A stretch of DNA of 64,000 nucleotides from Calliopsis andreniformis (taxonomy: Eukaryota > Arthropoda > Insecta > Hymenoptera > Andrenidae), in NCBI RefSeq assembly GCF_051401765.1, contig NW_027480422.1:24260001-24324000 (forward strand), read 5' to 3'. The position numbers and the translations under genes are program-made. The notes under the pieces are model-generated. The model was not told the origin of the DNA and did no database searches. It saw only the letters and a list, made by a program, of their open reading frames with translations. Position 1 is the first letter of the stretch; each line of letters begins with the position of its first letter. Below are positions 1-12,237 of this stretch, piece by piece.

Positions 1-166
1 AAATACAAAATAAATAGAACAGTTTTTCCATTGTATAGAACGAATAATTGCAACCAGTGTGAAAGTTATGGTCATTTCTACGTTTCGGGTAACCTAGGCT
101 TCACTCTAGGGCGTTGCTCCACCAGATCGAATAGCTAGGGACTTAGAATTCAACGCCAGAAGGATA
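1..166 (+). repeat. First complete monomer (phase reference)
   Basis: This monomer sets the coordinates used for all within-monomer positions. Relative to the commonest form it carries TTTCGGGT for TTCCGGGC at 83-90 and CTAGGGAC for TTAGGGCC at 135-142. The same variant opens the blocks at 2325, 4648, 6804, 9292, 13440 and 16427, which makes it a useful block marker. Confidence 0.9.
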
Positions 167-1088
167 AAATACGACATAAGTATAACAGTTCTTCCATCGT
201 ATAAAATGTATAATTGCAAGCAGTGTGAAGGTAATGGTCATTTCTACGTTCCGGGAAACCTAGGCTTCACTCTAGAGCATTGCGCCACCAAATCGAATAG
301 TTAGGGCCTAAGAAGACAACGCCAGAAGCATAAAATACAATATAAATACAACAGCTTTTCCATCGTATATAATGTATATTTGCAAACATTGTGAAAGTAA
401 AGGTCATTTCTACGTTCCGGGCAACCTAGGCTTAACTGTATAGCGTCGCTCCACCAGATCGAATAGTAAGGGCCTTAGAAGTCAACGCGCGAAGCATGAA
501 ATACAAAATAAATAGAACAGTTTTTCGATTGTATAGAACGAATAATTGCAACCAGTGTAAATGTTATGGTCATTTCTACCTTCCGGGCAACATTGGCTTA
601 ACTCCAGGGCGTTGCTCCAACAGATCTAATAGTTAGGGACTTTGAATACAACGCCAGAAGCATAAAATACAATAAAAATGCAACAGTTTTTCCATTGTAT
701 AACAGGAATAACTGCAACCAGTGTGAAAGTAATGGTCATTTCTACGTTCCGGGCAACCTAGGCTTCACTCTAGGGCGTTGCTCCACCACATCGTATAGCT
801 AAGGCCTAGGAAGTCAACGCCTGAAGCATAAAATAAAATAAAAATACAACAGTTTTTCTATCGTATAAAACGAATAATTGCAACCAGTATGAAAGCTATG
901 GTCACTTCTACGTTCCGGGCAACCTAGGCTTCTCTCTAGGGCGTTGCTCAACCACATCGAATACCTACGGCCCTAGAAGACAACGCCATAACTATAAAAT
1001 ACAATATAAATACAACAGACTTTCCATCGTATAAAACGAATAATTGCAACCAGTCTGATAGTTATGGTCATTTCTACGTCGCGGGCAA

Positions 1089-1106
1089 CCTAGGCTTCAG
1101 CCTAGG
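1089..1106. other. Perfect 7-bp stem, 4-nt loop inverted repeat in one monomer type
   Basis: CCTAGGC, loop TTCA, GCCTAGG. Most monomers have a weaker version (CCTAG, an 8-base loop, CTAGG at monomer positions 93-110). In this type CACTCT has become CAGCCT and the arms extend to seven pairs. The same 18 bases occur at 3413, 8058, 14694, 19506, 20004, 31452, 38420 and 45388. At about 5902, 24650 and 28632 the left arm is broken to CCTAAGC. A structural or protein-binding role is not shown. Confidence 0.75.
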
Positions 1107-2324
1107 GCGTTGCTCCACCAGATCGAATAGTTAGGGCCTTAGAAGTCAACGCCAGAAGCATAAAGTACAATAGAAATCCAACAGTTTGTCCATCGTATAA
1201 CTGGAATAATTGCAACCAGTGTGAAAGTGATAGTCATTTCTACGTTCCGGGCATCCTAGGCTTCAATCTACGGCGTTGTTCCACCAGATCGAATTGTAAG
1301 GGCCTGAGAAGCAAACGCCAGAAGCATTAAATACAATATAAATACAACAGTTTTTCCATTGTATAACAGGAATAACTGGAACCAGTGTGAAAGTACTGGT
1401 CACTTCTACGTTCCGGGTAGCCTAGGCATCACTCCAGGGCGTTGCTCCACCAGATTGAATAGCTAGGGACTTAGAATTCAACGCCAGAAGAATCAAATAC
1501 AACTTAAGTACAACAGCTTTACCATCGTATAAAATGAATAATCGCAAACAGTGTGAAGGTAGTGGTCACTTCCACGTTCCGGACAACCTAGGCTTCAGTC
1601 TAGGGCGTTGCTCCACCAGGTCGAATAGTTAGGGCCTAAGAAGTCAACGCCAGAAGCTTATAATACAATATAAATACAACAGTTTTTCCCTTGTATAACA
1701 GGAATAATTGCAACCAGTGTGAAAGCTATGGTCATTTCCACGTTCCGGGCAACCTAGGCTCCACTCTAGGGCGTTGCTCCACCACATCGAATGGTTAGGG
1801 CCTTAGAAGTCAACGCCAGAAGCATAAAATACGATATATGTACAACAGTTTTTCCATCGTATAGAATAAATAATTACAACCAGTGCGCAAGTAATGGTCA
1901 TTTCTACGTTCCGAGCAACCTAGGTTTCGCTCTATGGCGTTGCTCCACCACATCGAATAGTTAGGGCCTTAGAAGTCAATGCCAGAAGCATAAAATACAA
2001 TATAAATACAACAGTTTTTTCATCGTATAACAGGAATAATTGCAACAAGCCTGAAGGTAATGGTCATTTCCACATTCCGGGCAACATAGGCTTCACTCTA
2101 GAGCATTGCTCCACCAGATCCAATAGTTAGGGCCTAAGAAGACAACGCCAGAAGCATAAAATACAATATAAATACAACAGCTTTTCCATCGTATATAATG
2201 TATATTTGCAAACAGTGTGAAAGTAAAGGTCATTTCTACGTTCCGGGCAACCTAGGCTTAACTGTAGGGCGTCGCTCCAGCAGATCGAATAGTTAGGGCC
2301 TTAGAAGTCAACGCCCGAATCATG

Positions 2325-4647
2325 AAATACAAAATAAATAGAACAGTTTTTCCATTGTATAGAACGAATAATTGCAACCAGTGTGAAAGTTATGGTCATT
2401 TCTACGTTTCGGGTAACCTAGGCTTCACTCTAGGGCGTTGCTCCACCAGATCGAATAGCTAGGGACTTAGAATTCAACGCCAGAAGGATAAAATACGACA
2501 TAAGTATAACAGTTCTTCCATCGTATAAAATGTATAATTGCAAGCAGTGTGAAGGTAATGGTCATTTCTACGTTCCGGGAAACCTAGGCTTCACTCTAGA
2601 GCATTGCGCCACCAAATCGAATAGTTAGGGCCTAAGAAGACAACGCCAGAAGCATAAAATACAATATAAATACAACAGCTTTTCCATCGTATATAATGTA
2701 TATTTGCAAACATTGTGAAAGTAAAGGTCATTTCTACGTTCCGGGCAACCTAGGCTTAACTGTATAGCGTCGCTCCACCAGATCGAATAGTAAGGGCCTT
2801 AGAAGTCAACGCGCGAAGCATGAAATACAAAATAAATAGAACAGTTTTTCGATTGTATAGAACGAATAATTGCAACCAGTGTAAATGTTATGGTCATTTC
2901 TACCTTCCGGGCAACATTGGCTTAACTCCAGGGCGTTGCTCCAACAGATCTAATAGTTAGGGACTTTGAATACAACGCCAGAAGCATAAAATACAATAAA
3001 AATGCAACAGTTTTTCCATTGTATAACAGGAATAACTGCAACCAGTGTGAAAGTAATGGTCATTTCTACGTTCCGGGCAACCTAGGCTTCACTCTAGGGC
3101 GTTGCTCCACCACATCGTATAGCTAAGGCCTAGGAAGTCAACGCCTGAAGCATAAAATAAAATAAAAATACAACAGTTTTTCTATCGTATAAAACGAATA
3201 ATTGCAACCAGTATGAAAGCTATGGTCACTTCTACGTTCCGGGCAACCTAGGCTTCTCTCTAGGGCGTTGCTCAACCACATCGAATACCTACGGCCCTAG
3301 AAGACAACGCCATAACTATAAAATACAATATAAATACAACAGACTTTCCATCGTATAAAACGAATAATTGCAACCAGTCTGATAGTTATGGTCATTTCTA
3401 CGTCGCGGGCAACCTAGGCTTCAGCCTAGGGCGTTGCTCCACCAGATCGAATAGTTAGGGCCTTAGAAGTCAACGCCAGAAGCATAAAGTACAATAGAAA
3501 TCCAACAGTTTGTCCATCGTATAACTGGAATAATTGCAACCAGTGTGAAAGTGATAGTCATTTCTACGTTCCGGGCATCCTAGGCTTCAATCTACGGCGT
3601 TGTTCCACCAGATCGAATTGTAAGGGCCTGAGAAGCAAACGCCAGAAGCATTAAATACAATATAAATACAACAGTTTTTTCATCGTATAAAAGGAATAAT
3701 TGCAACAAGCCTGAAGGTAATGGTCATTTCTACGTTTCGGGTAACCTAGGCTTCACTCTAGGGCGTTGCTCCACCAGATCGAATAGCTAGGGACTTAGAA
3801 TTCAACGCCAGAAGCATAAAATACAATAAAAATGCAACAGTTTTTCCATTGTATAACAGGAATAACTGGAACCAGTGTGAAAGCTATGGTCATTTCCACG
3901 TTCCGGACAACCTAGGCTTCACTCTAGGGCGTTGCTCCACCAGATCGAATGGATAGGGCCTTAGAAGTCAACGCCCGAAGCATGAAATACAAAATAAATA
4001 GAACAGTTTTTCCATTGTATAGAACGAATCATTGCAACCAGTGTAAAAGTTTTGGTCATTTCTACGTTCCGGGCAACCTAGGCTCCACTCTAGGGCGTTG
4101 CCCCACCACATCGAATGGTTAGGGCCTTAGAAGTCAACGCCAGAAGCATAAAATACGATATATGTACAACAGTTTTTCCATCGTATAGAATAAATAATTA
4201 CAACCAGTGCGCAAGTAATGGTCATTTCTACGTTCCGAGCAACCTAGGTTTCGCTCTATGGCGTTGCTCCACCACATCGAATAGTTAGGGCCTTAGAAGT
4301 CAATGCCAGAAGCATAAAATACAATATAAATACAACAGTTTTTTCATCGTATAACAGGAATAATTGCAACAAGCCTGAAGGTAATGGTCATTTCCACATT
4401 CCGGGCAACATAGGCTTCACTCTAGAGCATTGCTCCACCAGATCCAATAGTTAGGGCCTAAGAAGACAACGCCAGAAGCATAAAATACAATATAAATACA
4501 ACAGCTTTTCCATCGTATATAATGTATATTTGCAAACAGTGTGAAAGTAACATCATTTCTACGTTCCGGGCAACCTAGGCTTAACTGTAGGGCGTCGCTC
4601 CAGCAGATCGAATAGTTAGGGCCTTGGAAGTCAACGCCCGAATCATG
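2325..4647 (+). repeat. 14-monomer block, copy 2
   Basis: It has the same leading 1.35 kb and the same closing half-kilobase as the block before it, but a different middle (about 3674-4081). The penultimate monomer has lost one base near 4551 (GTAACATCATT where other copies read GTAAAGGTCATT). The same lesion recurs near 9195 and 16330, so blocks ending in it (before 4648, 9292 and 16427) share descent. Confidence 0.85.
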
Positions 4648-6803
4648 AAATACAAAATAAATAGAACAGTTTTTCCATTGTATAGAACGAATAATTGCAA
4701 CCAGTGTGAAAGTTATGGTCATTTCTACGTTTCGGGTAACCTAGGCTTCACTCTAGGGCGTTGCTCCACGAGATCGAATAGCTAGGGACTTAGAATTCAA
4801 CGCCAGAAGGATAAAATACAACATAAGTATAACAGTTCTTCCATCGTATAAAATGTATAATTGCAAGCAGTGTGAAGGTAATGGTCATTTCTACGTTCCG
4901 GGAAACCTAGGCTTCACTCTAGAGCATTGCGCCACCAAATCGAATAGTTAGGGCCTAAGAAGACAACGCCAAAGCATAAAATACAATATAAATACAACAG
5001 CTTTTCCATCGTATATAATGTATATTTGCAAACATTGTGAAAGTAAAGGTCATTTCTACGTTCCGGGCAACCTAGGCTTCACTCTAGGGCGTTGTTCCAC
5101 CAGATCGAATAGTTAGGGCCTAAGAAGTCAACGCCAGAATCATAAAATACAATATAAATACAACAGCTTTTCCATCGTATATAATCTATATTTGCAAACA
5201 GTGTGAAAGTAAAGGTCATTTCTACGTTCCGGGCAACCTAGGCTTAACTGTATAGCGGCGCTCCACCAGATCGAATAGTAAGGGCCTTAGAAGTCAACGC
5301 GCGAAGCATGAAATACAAAATAAATAGAACAGTTTTTCGATTGTATAGAACGAATAATTGCAACCAGTGTAAAAGTTATGGTCATTTCTACGTTCCGGGC
5401 AACCTTGGCTTAACTCCAGGGCGTTGCTCCACCAGATCGAATAGTTAGGGACGTTGAATACAACGCCAGAAGCATAAAATACAATAAAAATGCAACAGTT
5501 TTTCCATTGAATAACAGGAATAACTGCAACCAGTGTGAAAGTAATGGTCATTTCTACGTTCCGGGCAACCTAGGCTTCACTCTAGGGCGTTGCTCCACCA
5601 CATCGTATAGCTAAGGCCTAGGAAGTCAACGCCTGAAGCATAAAATAAAATAAAAATACAACAGCTTTTCTATCGTATAAAACGAATAATTGCAACCAGT
5701 ATGAAAGCTATGGTCACTTCTACGTTCCGGGCAACCTAGGCTTCTCTCTAGGGCGTTGCTCAACCACATCGAATACCTACGGCCCTAGAAGACAACGCCA
5801 TAACTATAAAATACAATATAAATACAACAGACTTTCCATCGTATAAAACGAATAATTGCAACCATTCTGATAGTTATGGTCATTTCTACGTCCCGGGCAA
5901 CCTAAGCTTCAGCCTAGGGCGTTGCTCCACCAGATCGAATAGTTAGGGCCTAAGAAGACAATGCCAGAAGCATAAAATACAATATAAATACAACAGCTTT
6001 TCCATCGTATATAATGTATATTTGCAAACAGTCTGAAAGTAAAGGTCATTTCTACGTTCCGGGCAACCTAGGCTTAACTGTAGGGCGTTGCTCCACCAGA
6101 TCGCATAGTTAGGGACTTAGAATTCAACGCAAGGAACATAAAATACAATAAAAATGCAAAGGTTTTTCAGTCGAATAACAGGAATAACTGCAACCAGTGT
6201 GAAAGTACTGGTCATTTCTACGTTCCGGGCAACCTAGGCTTCACTCTTGGGCGTTGCTCCATCACATCGAATAGTTACGGCCTTAGAAGTCAACTCCAGA
6301 AGCATAAAATACAATATAAATACAACAGCATTTCCATCGTATAAAATGATTGATTGGAGACAGTGTGAAAGTTATGGTCATTTCTACTTTCCGGGCATCC
6401 TAGACTTAACTCTAGGGCATGTTCCACCAGATTGAGTAGTTAGGGACTTTGAATTCAACGCCAGAAGCATAAAATACAATAAAAATGCAATAGCTTTTCA
6501 ATCGTATAAAAGGAATAACTGCAACCAGTGTGAAAGTACTGGGCATTTCTACGTTCCGGGTAACCTAGGCTTCACCATAGGGCGTTGCTCCACCAGATCG
6601 AGCAGCTAGGGAGTTAGAATTCAACGCCAGAAGAATAAAATACAATATAAATACAACAGCTTTTCCATCGTATATAATGTATATTTGCAAACAGTGTGAA
6701 AGTAAAGGTCATTTCTACGTTCCGGGCAACCTAGGCTTAACTGTAGGGCGTCGCTCCAGCAGATCGAATAGTTAGGGCCTTAGAAGTCAACGCCCGAATC
6801 ATG
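4648..6803 (+). repeat. 13-monomer block, copy 3
   Basis: It opens with the common leading monomer, marked by CCACGAGATCG near 4764, a variant also seen near 9412 and 16545. Compared with the first two blocks it has an extra monomer after about 5080 (ending in CCAGAATCAT and then ATAATCTATATT), which also occurs in the blocks at 6804 and 13440. Its last part (about 5941-6650) contains the GGGCATGTTCCACC monomer family that later marks 17.5, 25.5, 29.5, 32.3, 39.3 and 46.2 kb. Confidence 0.8.
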
Positions 6804-9291
6804 AAATACAAAATAAATAGAACAGTTTTTCCATTGTATAGAACGAATAATTGCAACCAGTGTGAAAGTTATGGTCATTTCTACGTTTCGGGTAACCTAG
6901 GCTTCACTCTAGGGCGTTGCTCCACCAGATCGAATAGCTAGGGACTTAGAATTCAACGCCAGAAGGATAAAATACGACATAAGTATAACAGTTCTTCCAT
7001 CGTATAAAATGTATAATTGCAAGCAGTGTGAAGGTAATGGTCATTTCTACGTTCCGGGAAACCTAGGCTTCACTCTAGAGCATTGCGCCACCAAATCGAA
7101 TAGTTAGGGCCTAAGAAGACAACGCCAGAAGCATAAAATACAATATAAATACAACAGCTTTTCCATCGTATATAATGTATATTTGCAAACATTGTGAAAG
7201 TAAAGGTCATTTCTACGTTCCGGGCAACCTAGGCTTCACTCTAGGGCGTTGTTCCACCAGATCGAATAGTTAGGGCCTAAGAAGTCAACGCCAGAATCAT
7301 AAAATACAATATAAATACAACAGCTTTTCCATCGTATATAATCTATATTTGCAAACAGTGTGAAAGTAAAGGTCATTTCTACGTTCCGGGCAACCTAGGC
7401 TTAACTGTATAGCGTCGCTCCACCAGATCGAATAGTAAGGGCCTTAGAAGTCAACGCGCGAAGCATGAAATACAAAATAAATAGAACAGTTTTTCGATTG
7501 TATAGAACGAATAATTGCAACCAGTGTAAATGTTATGGTCATTTCTACCTTCCGGGCAACATTGGCTTAACTCCAGGGCGTTGCTCCAACAGATCTAATA
7601 GTTAGGGACTTTGAATACAACGCCAGAAGCATAAAATACAATAAAAATGCAACAGTTTTTCCATTGTATAACAGGAATAACTGCAACCAGTGTGAAAGTA
7701 ATGGTCATTTCTACGTTCCGGGCAACCTAGGCTTCACTCTAGGGCGTTGCTCCACCACATCGTATAGCTAAGGCCTAGGAAGTCAACGCCTGAAGCATAA
7801 AATAAAATAAAAATACAACAGTTTTTCTATCGTATAAAACGAATAATTGCAACCAGTATGAAAGCTATGGTCACTTCTACGTTCCGGGCAACCTAGGCTT
7901 CTCTCTAGGGCGTTGCTCAACCACATCGAATACCTACGGCCCTAGAAGACAACGCCATAACTATAAAATACAATATAAATACAACAGACTTTCCATCGTA
8001 TAAAACGAATAATTGCAACCAGTCTGATAGTTATGGTCATTTCTACGTCGCGGGCAACCTAGGCTTCAGCCTAGGGCGTTGCTCCACCAGATCGAATAGT
8101 TAGGGCCTTAGAAGTCAACGCCAGAAGCATAAAGTACAATAGAAATCCAACAGTTTGTCCATCGTATAACTGGAATAATTGCAACCAGTGTGAAAGTGAT
8201 AGTCATTTCTACCTTCCGGGCATCCTAGGCTTCAATCTACGGCGTTGTTCCACCAGATCGAATTGTAAGGGCCTGAGAAGCAAACGCCAGAAGCATTAAA
8301 TACAATATAAATACAACAGTTTTTTCATCGTATAAAAGGAATAATTGCAACAAGCCTGAAGGTAATGGTCATTTCTACGTTTCGGGTAACCTAGGCTTCA
8401 CTCTAGGGCGTTGCTCCACCAGATCGAATAGCTAGGGACTTAGATTCAACGCCAGAAGCATAAAATACAATAAAAATGCAACAGTTTTTCCATTGTATAA
8501 CAGGAATAACTGGAACCAGTGTGAAAGCTATGGTCATTTCCACGTTCCGGACAACCTAGGCTTCACTCTAGGGCGTTGCTCCACCAGATCGAATGGATAG
8601 GGCCTTAGAAGTCAACGCCCGAAGCATGAAATACAAAATAAATAGAACAGTTTTTCCATTGTATAGAACGAATCATTGCAACCAGTGTAAAAGTTTTGGT
8701 CATTTCTACGTTCCGGGCAACCTAGGCTCCACTCTAGGGCGTTGCTCCACCACATCGAATGGTTAGGGCCTTAGAAGTCAACGCCAGAAGCATAAAATAC
8801 GATATATGTACAACAGTTTTTCCATCGTATAGAATAAATAATTACAACCAGTGCGCAAGTAATGGTCATTTCTACGTTCCGAGCAACCTAGGTTTCGCTC
8901 TATGGCGTTGCTCCACCACATCGAATAGTTAGGGCCTTAGAAGTCAATGCCAGAAGCATAAAATACAATATAAATACAACAGTTTTTTCATCGTATAACA
9001 GGAATAATTGCAACAAGCCTGAAGGTAATGGTCATTTCCACATTCCGGGCAACATAGGCTTCACTCTAGAGCATTGCTCCACCAGATCCAATAGTTAGGG
9101 CCTAAGAAGACAACGCCAGAAGCATAAAATACAATATAAATACAACAGCTTTTCCATCGTATATAATGTATATTTGCAAACAGTGTGAAAGTAACATCAT
9201 TTCTACGTTCCGGGCAACCTAGGCTTAACTGTAGGGCGTCGCTCCAGCAGATCGAATAGTTAGGGCCTTAGAAGTCAACGCCCGAATCATG
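6804..9291 (+). repeat. 15-monomer block, copy 4
   Basis: It matches 2325-4647 plus one inserted monomer: the offset to that block steps from about 4479 to 4645 bp across the insertion. The order of variants, including CCGGACAACC followed by GAATGGATAGG near 8545-8597, is the same as in the 2325 block. It ends with the same one-base deletion (near 9195). Confidence 0.85.
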
Positions 9292-12237
9292 AAATACAAA
9301 ATAAATAGAACAGTTTTTCCATTGTATAGAACGAATAATTGCAACCAGTGTGAAAGTTATGGTCATTTCTACGTTTCGGGTAACCTAGGCTTCACTCTAG
9401 GGCGTTGCTCCACGAGATCGAATAGCTAGGGACTTAGAATTCAACGCCAGAAGGATAAAATACAACATAAGTATAACAGTTCTTCCATCGTATAAAATGT
9501 ATAATTGCAAGCAGTGTGAAGGTAATGGTCATTTCTACGTGCCGGGCAACCTAGGCTTCACTCTAGAGCATTGCGCCACGAGATCGAATAGTTAGGGCCT
9601 AAGAAGACAACGCCAGAAGCATAAAATACAATATTAATACAACAGCTTTTCCATCGTATATAATGTATATTTGCAAACAGTGTGAAAGTAAAGGTCATTT
9701 CTACGTTCCGGGCAACCTAGGCTTAACTGTAGGGCTTCTCTCCACCAGATCCAATAGTTAGGGCCATAGAAGTTAACGCCCGAAGCATGAAATACAAAAT
9801 AAATAGAACAGTTTTTCCATTGTATAGAACGAGTAATTGCAACCAGTGTAAAAGTTATGGCCATTTCTACGTTCCGGGCAACCTTGGCTTAACTCCAGGG
9901 CGTTGCTCCACCAGATCGAATAGTTAGGGACTTTGAATACAACGCCAGAAGCATAAAATACAATAAAAATGCAACAGTTTTTCCATTATATAACAGGAAT
10001 AACTGCAACCAGTGTGAAAGTACTGGTCACTTCTACGTTCGGGTAGCCTAGGCTTCACTCCAGGGAGTTGCTCCACCAGATCGAATAGCTAGGGACTTAG
10101 AATTCAACGCCAGAAGAATCAAATACAACTTAAGTACAACAGCTTTACCATCGTATAAAATGAATAATCGCAAGCAGTGTGAAGGTAATGGTCACTTCCA
10201 CGTTCCGGACAAGCTAGACTTCACTCTAGGGCGTTGCTCTACCAGATCGAATAGTTAGGGCCTAAGAAGTCAACGCCAGAAGCATAAAATACAATATAAG
10301 TACAACAGTTTTTCCCTTGTATAACAGGAATAATTGCAACCAGTGTGAAAGCTATGGTCATTTCTATGTTCCGGGCAACCTAGGCTCCACTCTAGGGCGT
10401 TGCTCCACCACATCGAATAGCTAGGGCCTTAGAAGTCAGCGCCAGAAGCATAAAATACGATATATGTACAACAGTCTTTCCATCGTATAGAATAAATAAT
10501 TGCAACCAGTGCGCAAGTTATGGTCATTTCTACGTTCCGGGCAACCTTGGCTTAACTCCAGGGCGTTGCTCCACCAGATCGCATAGTTAGGGACTTTGAA
10601 TACAACGCCAGATGCATAAAATACAATAAAAATGCAACAGTTTTTCCATTGTATAACAGGAATAACTGCAACCAGTGTGAAAGTAATGGTCATTTCTACG
10701 TTCCGGGCAACCTAGGCTTCACTCTAGGGCGTTGCTCCACCACATCGTATAGCTAAGGCCTAGGAAGTCAACGCCTGAAGCATAAAATAAAATAAAAATA
10801 CAACAGTATTTCTATCGTATAAAACGAATAATTGCAACCAGTATGAAAGCTATGGTCACTTCTACGTTCCGGGCAACCTAGGCTTCACTCTAGGGCGTTG
10901 CTCAACCATATCGAATAGCTACGGCCCTAGAAGATAACGCCATAACTATAACATACAATATAAATACAACAGTCTTTCCATCGTATAAAACGGATAATTG
11001 CTACCAGTCTGATAGTTATGGACGTTTCTACGTTCCGGGCAACCAAGGCTTCACTCTAGGGCGTTGCTCCACCAGATCGAATGGTTACGGCCTTAGAAGT
11101 CAACTCCAGAAGCATAAAATACAATATAAATACAACAGCATTTCCATCGTATAAAATGATTGATTGCAAACAGTGTGAAAGATATGGTCATTTCTACTTT
11201 CCGGGCAACCTAGGCTTAACTCTAGGGCATGTTCCACCAGATTGACTAGTTAGGGACTTTGAATTCAACGCCAGAAGCATAAAATACAATAAAAATGCAA
11301 CAGCTCTTCCATTGTATAACAGGAATAACTGCAACCAGTGAGAAAGCACTGGTCATTTCTACGTTCCGGGTAACCTAGGCTTCACTCCAGGGCGTTGCTC
11401 CACCAGATCGAACAGCTAGGGAGTTAGGATTCAACGCCAGAAGAATAAAATACAACCTAAGTACAACAGTTTTTCCATTGTATAAAACGAATAATTGAAA
11501 CCAGTGTGAAAGTTATGATCTTTTCTACGTTCCGCGCAACCTGGGCTTCACCCCAGGGCGTTGCTCCACCAGATCCAATAGTTGGGACCTAAGAAGTCGG
11601 CGCCAGAAGCATAAAATACAAAATAGATACAACATTTTTTTCATCGTATATAATGTATATTTGCAAACAGTGTGAAAGTAAAGGCCATTTCTACGTTCTG
11701 GGCAACCTAGGCTTAACTGTAGGGCGTTGCTCCACCAGATCGCATAGTTAGGGACATAGAATTTAACGCCAGAATCATAAAATACAATAAAGATGCAACA
11801 GTTTTTCCATTGTATAGAACGAATAATTGCAACCAGTGTGAAAGTTATGGTCATTTTTACGTTTCGGGTAACCTGGGCTTCACTCTAGGGCGTTGCTCCA
11901 CCAGATCGAATAGCTAGGGACTTAGAATTCAACGCCAGAAGGATAAAATACAACATAAGTATAACAGTTCTTCCATCGTATAAAATGTATAATTGCAAGC
12001 AGTGTGAAGGTAATGGTCATTTCTACGTTCCGGGCAACCTAGGCTTCACTCTAGGGCGTTGTTCTACCAGAGCGAATAGTTAGGGCCTAAGAAGTCAACG
12101 CCAGAAGCATAAAATACAATATAAATACAACAGCTTTTCCATCGTATATAATGTATATTTGCAAACAGTGTGAAAGTAAAGGTCATTTCTACGTTCCGGG
12201 CAACCTAGGCTTAACTGTAGGGCGTCGCTCCACCAGA
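9292..12237 (+). repeat. Irregular satellite stretch after block 5 start
   Basis: About 250 bases match the block at 4648 (including CCACGAGATCG). After about 9541 the order of variants stops following any other block in the window. It includes private variants such as TTCCGCGCAACCTGGG near 11531 and GGGACCTAAGAAGTCGGCG near 11583. Single monomers resemble ones found elsewhere, but no multi-kilobase partner is visible. About 18 monomers; phase is kept throughout. Confidence 0.75.

Larger units (their letters stand above)
1..2324 (+). repeat. 14-monomer block, copy 1
   Basis: Exactly 14 x 166 bp separates base 1 from the next occurrence of the same leading monomer at 2325. Bases 1-1349 match 2325-3673 with no difference I could see. 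About 1350-1757 then carries different monomer variants from the next block, and from about 1758 to 2324 the two blocks agree again at the same 2324-bp offset. The block may extend to the left of the window. Confidence 0.85.

Noticed and set aside
76..95. CENP-B-box-like sequence around TTCTACGTTCCGGGC
   Set aside because: Aligning the CGGG end to the 15-base core pattern TTCG-N4-A-N2-CGGG leaves three of the nine essential positions wrong. It is too weak to call.
361..380. TATA-like stretches (CGTATATAATGTATATTTGC) in one monomer type as possible promoters
   Set aside because: They are ordinary variants of positions 32-51 of the monomer, recur many times, and no transcription unit follows.
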